The notes beneath the pieces were generated by a model, which did not search any database, was not told the DNA's origin, and saw nothing but the letters and a program-made list of their open reading frames with translations. Shown here piece after piece: positions 61,583 to 64,000 of a DNA stretch of 64,000 nt. The translations under genes and the position numbers were made by a program. Numbering within the stretch: position 1 is the stretch's first letter; each line of letters starts with the position of its first letter. The stretch is taken from positions 42,160 through 106,159 of the forward strand of contig JAVBPS010000016.1 of assembly GCA_031549495.1 (NCBI GenBank). The letters run 5' to 3'. The DNA is from JAVBOW01 sp031549495. Its GTDB lineage: Bacteria > Bacteroidota > Bacteroidia > Bacteroidales > Rikenellaceae.

Positions 61583-64000
61583 TCAGAATTTCAGGTTTAT
61601 GTCGAGGCTGTACACTTTGACCAGCGGATACAATCCGGTGTTGGAAGTCGACCCTTCGGGGTCGATGAACTTCAGCGGGGAGAAGGTCAACAGGTTGTAC
61701 CCGCTCAGGGAGAGGCCGAGCGATGAGATCCCGATTTTACGCAGATGCCGGCTCTCGCGCCATGTGTAACCGACGCTGAGCGTTTTCAGGCGCAGGTATG
61801 AGGCGTCCACCAACCACAGGGTGGAGTTCTCCGAGTTCCACGATTCGGAAGTTTCAGCCGCCCGGGGATATTTCGCATTCAATTGGTTCTCGGGCGTCCA
61901 GCAATCGTCATAGAAATATTGCAGCAGGCCGCGGCCGCTGGAGTTGGTGAAGGGGATCCGGTACTCGATCTGCATCAGTTTGTCCGCATGCATGGCGCCG
62001 GTCCATTGCATCGAGAAGTCGAACCCCTTCCAATGCACCCCCGCACTCAGCCCGAAGACATATTCCGGCCGCTCCGAATAACCTGTGGTGAATTTATCGT
62101 CGTCGTTGATCAGGTTGTCCCCGTTCATATCGGCGTACATCGCGTCGCCCGGATATACGTTTATCGACGGTTGGGGCAGGGAGGGGTTCAGGGTCAGGTT
62201 GCCGCTGCCGTCGTCGGTGAAGTCCGAGTATTGGTAAAGCCTGAGGAATTTGTAAATGTTGCTCTGCCGTCCCGTGGATCCGCCGGTCTGGTTCATATAG
62301 GGGTATTTATTGGGGATCTCGTCCATGTAAATGATCTTGTTGCGGGCCAGCGAGGCATTGGCGTTGATGAAATAGTCCACCTTCCCGATGCGGTCTTTCC
62401 AGCCGGCGACAATTTCGTAGCCCCGGTTGTCGATCTGGCCGATGTTCATGTTGGGCATGGAGGTGGCGATGATTTGCGGCACGGACTGCGGGGTGAGCAG
62501 GATGTCGCGGCGCTGCTCGATGAAGAAATCGCCCTGCAACGTGAGGCGGCTTTTGAAAAAGGCCGTTTCGATACCGAGGTTGTATTTCTGGGCTGTCTCC
62601 CACGTCACCTCCGGGTTGCCCGGGGTGCCGAAGGTTGCGCCTTCGGCGCTCGTCGGGTTGTTGGTTCCGAAACTGTATGTGCCGCCGCCGCCCCAGATAC
62701 CGGGCATGTACATGAAACGCGACTGGTCGCCCTTGTCGTTACCGACCTTGCCCCACGAAACCCTCAGTTTGAGGTGGTCGAGCACTTTCTGGTTCTGCAT
62801 GAAAGGCTCGGACGAGATGACCCATCCGGCCGAGAGCGAGGGAAAGAGGCCGTAACGGGTGCTCCCGGGCGCGAAATTCTCCGACCCGTTGTACCCCATG
62901 CTGAAATCGAAGAGGTATTTCTGGGCGTAATTGTAGGTCGCCCTGCCCACGAAACCGATATACCCGCGCGGGATATACTGGTAGGAGAGTGCCGAGCCGC
63001 TCGAATTGACCGGGTAGTAGTCGCGCGACTGGTTGTAGAGCGCCAACAGCCCCACGCGGTGTTTACCGAACGAGCGGTCATAGTTGACGCGGCCCTCGAG
63101 GTACCAGTTGCGGTCGCGCCCCGTGGCGCCTGCGGAATAGACCAGCGGGCCGTCCATCTGCGTGGCGGGGACATAGATAATGGTCTTGTCGTAATCGGGG
63201 TCGGTCTGGGGCTTGGTGTTGCCGTACTTGTTGAAAGAGACGTATTGCGCCGTCTGGAATTCCATCCCGGTACCCTGGAACTGCTTGATAAAACTGAAAT
63301 TATTGTCATAGGCCCCTTTGACGGCGACGGACAGGCCGGGGGTCAGAAAATCGAGTTTCTGGCTCACTTCGAGGTCCATGTTGAGCTGGGTGTTGTTGCG
63401 CTTGTTGTACCCGCGGCCGAAGAACGTGCTGATCCCGTCGCGGGGCGATTCCGGAACCGGCAACATCGCCTTGGGCACTACCGTGCGGATGCCGTTCACG
63501 AAACCCGGCCCGGCGAAGGGCAGCGTCCATACCTGGGCGTAGACCCAGGCGTTGGAGATGTTCTCCAGCGGCCGCGGCTCCTGTACCTGGCCCACGTAAC
63601 CGCCTATACCTAAACGCATGTTGGTCGTGCGGGTCAGTTTCATGTCCAGGTTGGCGCGGTAGTTATAGCGGTTGTAATTGTAATTGTTGTCGTAGGGCTG
63701 TTCCTGGAAACGCTTCAGCACGCCGTTCTGGTAGAAATAGCCCAGCGAGACGAAATATTTGACGTTTTCGCTGCCGCCGGAAACCGTCAGGTTGTTCTGG
63801 CTCTGCAGGAACGTTTTACGGAAAATGTAATCCCCCCAATCCATGTTGGGATACATGATCGGATCCGAACCGGTGCGGTAGGCTTCGACCTGCTCGCGCG
63901 TGAAATAGAGGTTTTGGTCGGTGATGTTGTCGGCCTGCTGCTTCATGTTCCAGAAGCGCGCGAACTCGTAGCTTCCCGTTTGGCTTACCAGCGAAATGGG
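61583..64000 (-). CDS. SusC/RagA TonB-linked transporter, N-terminus beyond window (PUL-4, first pair)
   Basis: The 805 C-terminal residues of a SusC protein; the frame is open through base 64000, so the signal, regulatory and plug domains lie outside. Barrel motifs are clear: DNLTVSGGSENVKYFVSLGYF, SLSAGWVISSEPFM and WGKVGNDKGDQSRFMYMPG. The end is VKVYSLDINLKF. It partners the SusD 5 bp downstream and heads the visible part of PUL-4. Confidence 0.94.
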   Translation of the reverse strand, partial: PISLVSQTGSYEFARFWNMKQQADNITDQNLYFTREQVEAYRTGSDPIMYPNMDWGDYIFRKTFLQSQNNLTVSGGSENVKYFVSLGYFYQNGVLKRFQEQPYDNNYNYNRYNYRANLDMKLTRTTNMRLGIGGYVGQVQEPRPLENISNAWVYAQVWTLPFAGPGFVNGIRTVVPKAMLPVPESPRDGISTFFGRGYNKRNNTQLNMDLEVSQKLDFLTPGLSVAVKGAYDNNFSFIKQFQGTGMEFQTAQYVSFNKYGNTKPQTDPDYDKTIIYVPATQMDGPLVYSAGATGRDRNWYLEGRVNYDRSFGKHRVGLLALYNQSRDYYPVNSSGSALSYQYIPRGYIGFVGRATYNYAQKYLFDFSMGYNGSENFAPGSTRYGLFPSLSAGWVISSEPFMQNQKVLDHLKLRVSWGKVGNDKGDQSRFMYMPGIWGGGGTYSFGTNNPTSAEGATFGTPGNPEVTWETAQKYNLGIETAFFKSRLTLQGDFFIEQRRDILLTPQSVPQIIATSMPNMNIGQIDNRGYEIVAGWKDRIGKVDYFINANASLARNKIIYMDEIPNKYPYMNQTGGSTGRQSNIYKFLRLYQYSDFTDDGSGNLTLNPSLPQPSINVYPGDAMYADMNGDNLINDDDKFTTGYSERPEYVFGLSAGVHWKGFDFSMQWTGAMHADKLMQIEYRIPFTNSSGRGLLQYFYDDCWTPENQLNAKYPRAAETSESWNSENSTLWLVDASYLRLKTLSVGYTWRESRHLRKIGISSLGLSLSGYNLLTFSPLKFIDPEGSTSNTGLYPLVKVYSLDINLKF

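Noticed and set aside
1..64000. CRISPR arrays, phage genes, transposases or integrases
   Set aside because: No regularly spaced repeats and no recognisable recombinase, transposase or phage protein were seen on either strand.

Overview
The window comes from a GC-rich member of the Bacteroidota, most likely an Alistipes-like (Rikenellaceae) gut commensal. The evidence is five SusC/SusD pairs, many lipoproteins with short lipobox signals, a one-protein hybrid two-component regulator, ECF sigma/FecR pairs, and promoters with the Bacteroidota -7 box TAnnTTTG. Genus level is inference; no rRNA or marker gene is present. Apart from a partial carbon-starvation transporter gene (cstA) at the left edge, the window holds four polysaccharide utilisation loci (PULs) back to back.

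PUL-1 (about 1065-19078) is mostly on the minus strand: SusC, SusD, two secreted FAD-dependent oxidoreductases, a clan-A-type endo-glycosidase, a surface lipoprotein and two family 3 glycosidases, controlled by a FecR anti-sigma and a divergently encoded ECF sigma. Each oxidoreductase overlaps the next glycosidase gene by ATGA. PUL-2 (about 19573-37071), on the plus strand, has GH95, SusC, SusD, a DUF5017 lipoprotein, a PL8 lyase, a discoidin-type lipoprotein, a hybrid two-component regulator and a GH88 unsaturated uronyl hydrolase. This reads as uptake and breakdown of a uronic-acid polymer, possibly fucosylated. PUL-3 (about 37399-47832), minus strand, has ECF sigma, FecR, SusC, SusD and three surface proteins. 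Two of these have GH18-like folds whose catalytic motif is destroyed, and no active hydrolase is visible. PUL-4 (48359 to the right edge), minus strand, has two SusC/SusD pairs, two BACON-type glycan-binding lipoproteins, two GH16 endo-hydrolases and a Ser-type sulfatase, which suggests a sulfated glycan.

Three signals go beyond ordinary PUL annotation. First, both ECF-controlled SusC genes carry, on the opposite strand at the start codon, a promoter (TTG or TTTG, 20 bp, TAnnTTTG) followed 80-115 nt later by a strong hairpin and T-run. These are probable antisense small RNAs of the kind known from Bacteroides (DonS type). Second, three copies of a repeat lie exactly at the PUL-1/2, PUL-2/3 and PUL-3/4 borders, all in the same orientation. 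The repeat is a tRNA-like 3' half (5-bp T-stem, 7-nt loop, acceptor strand) followed by a terminator-like hairpin, and may be an attachment site. Third, the doubled oxidoreductase-glycosidase coupling in PUL-1 points to oxidation of sugars together with hydrolysis outside the cytoplasm. Other curiosities are a 219-bp nested palindromic element at 47933-48151, a SusC without the usual N-terminal domain, and a GH95 with an altered active-site asparagine.
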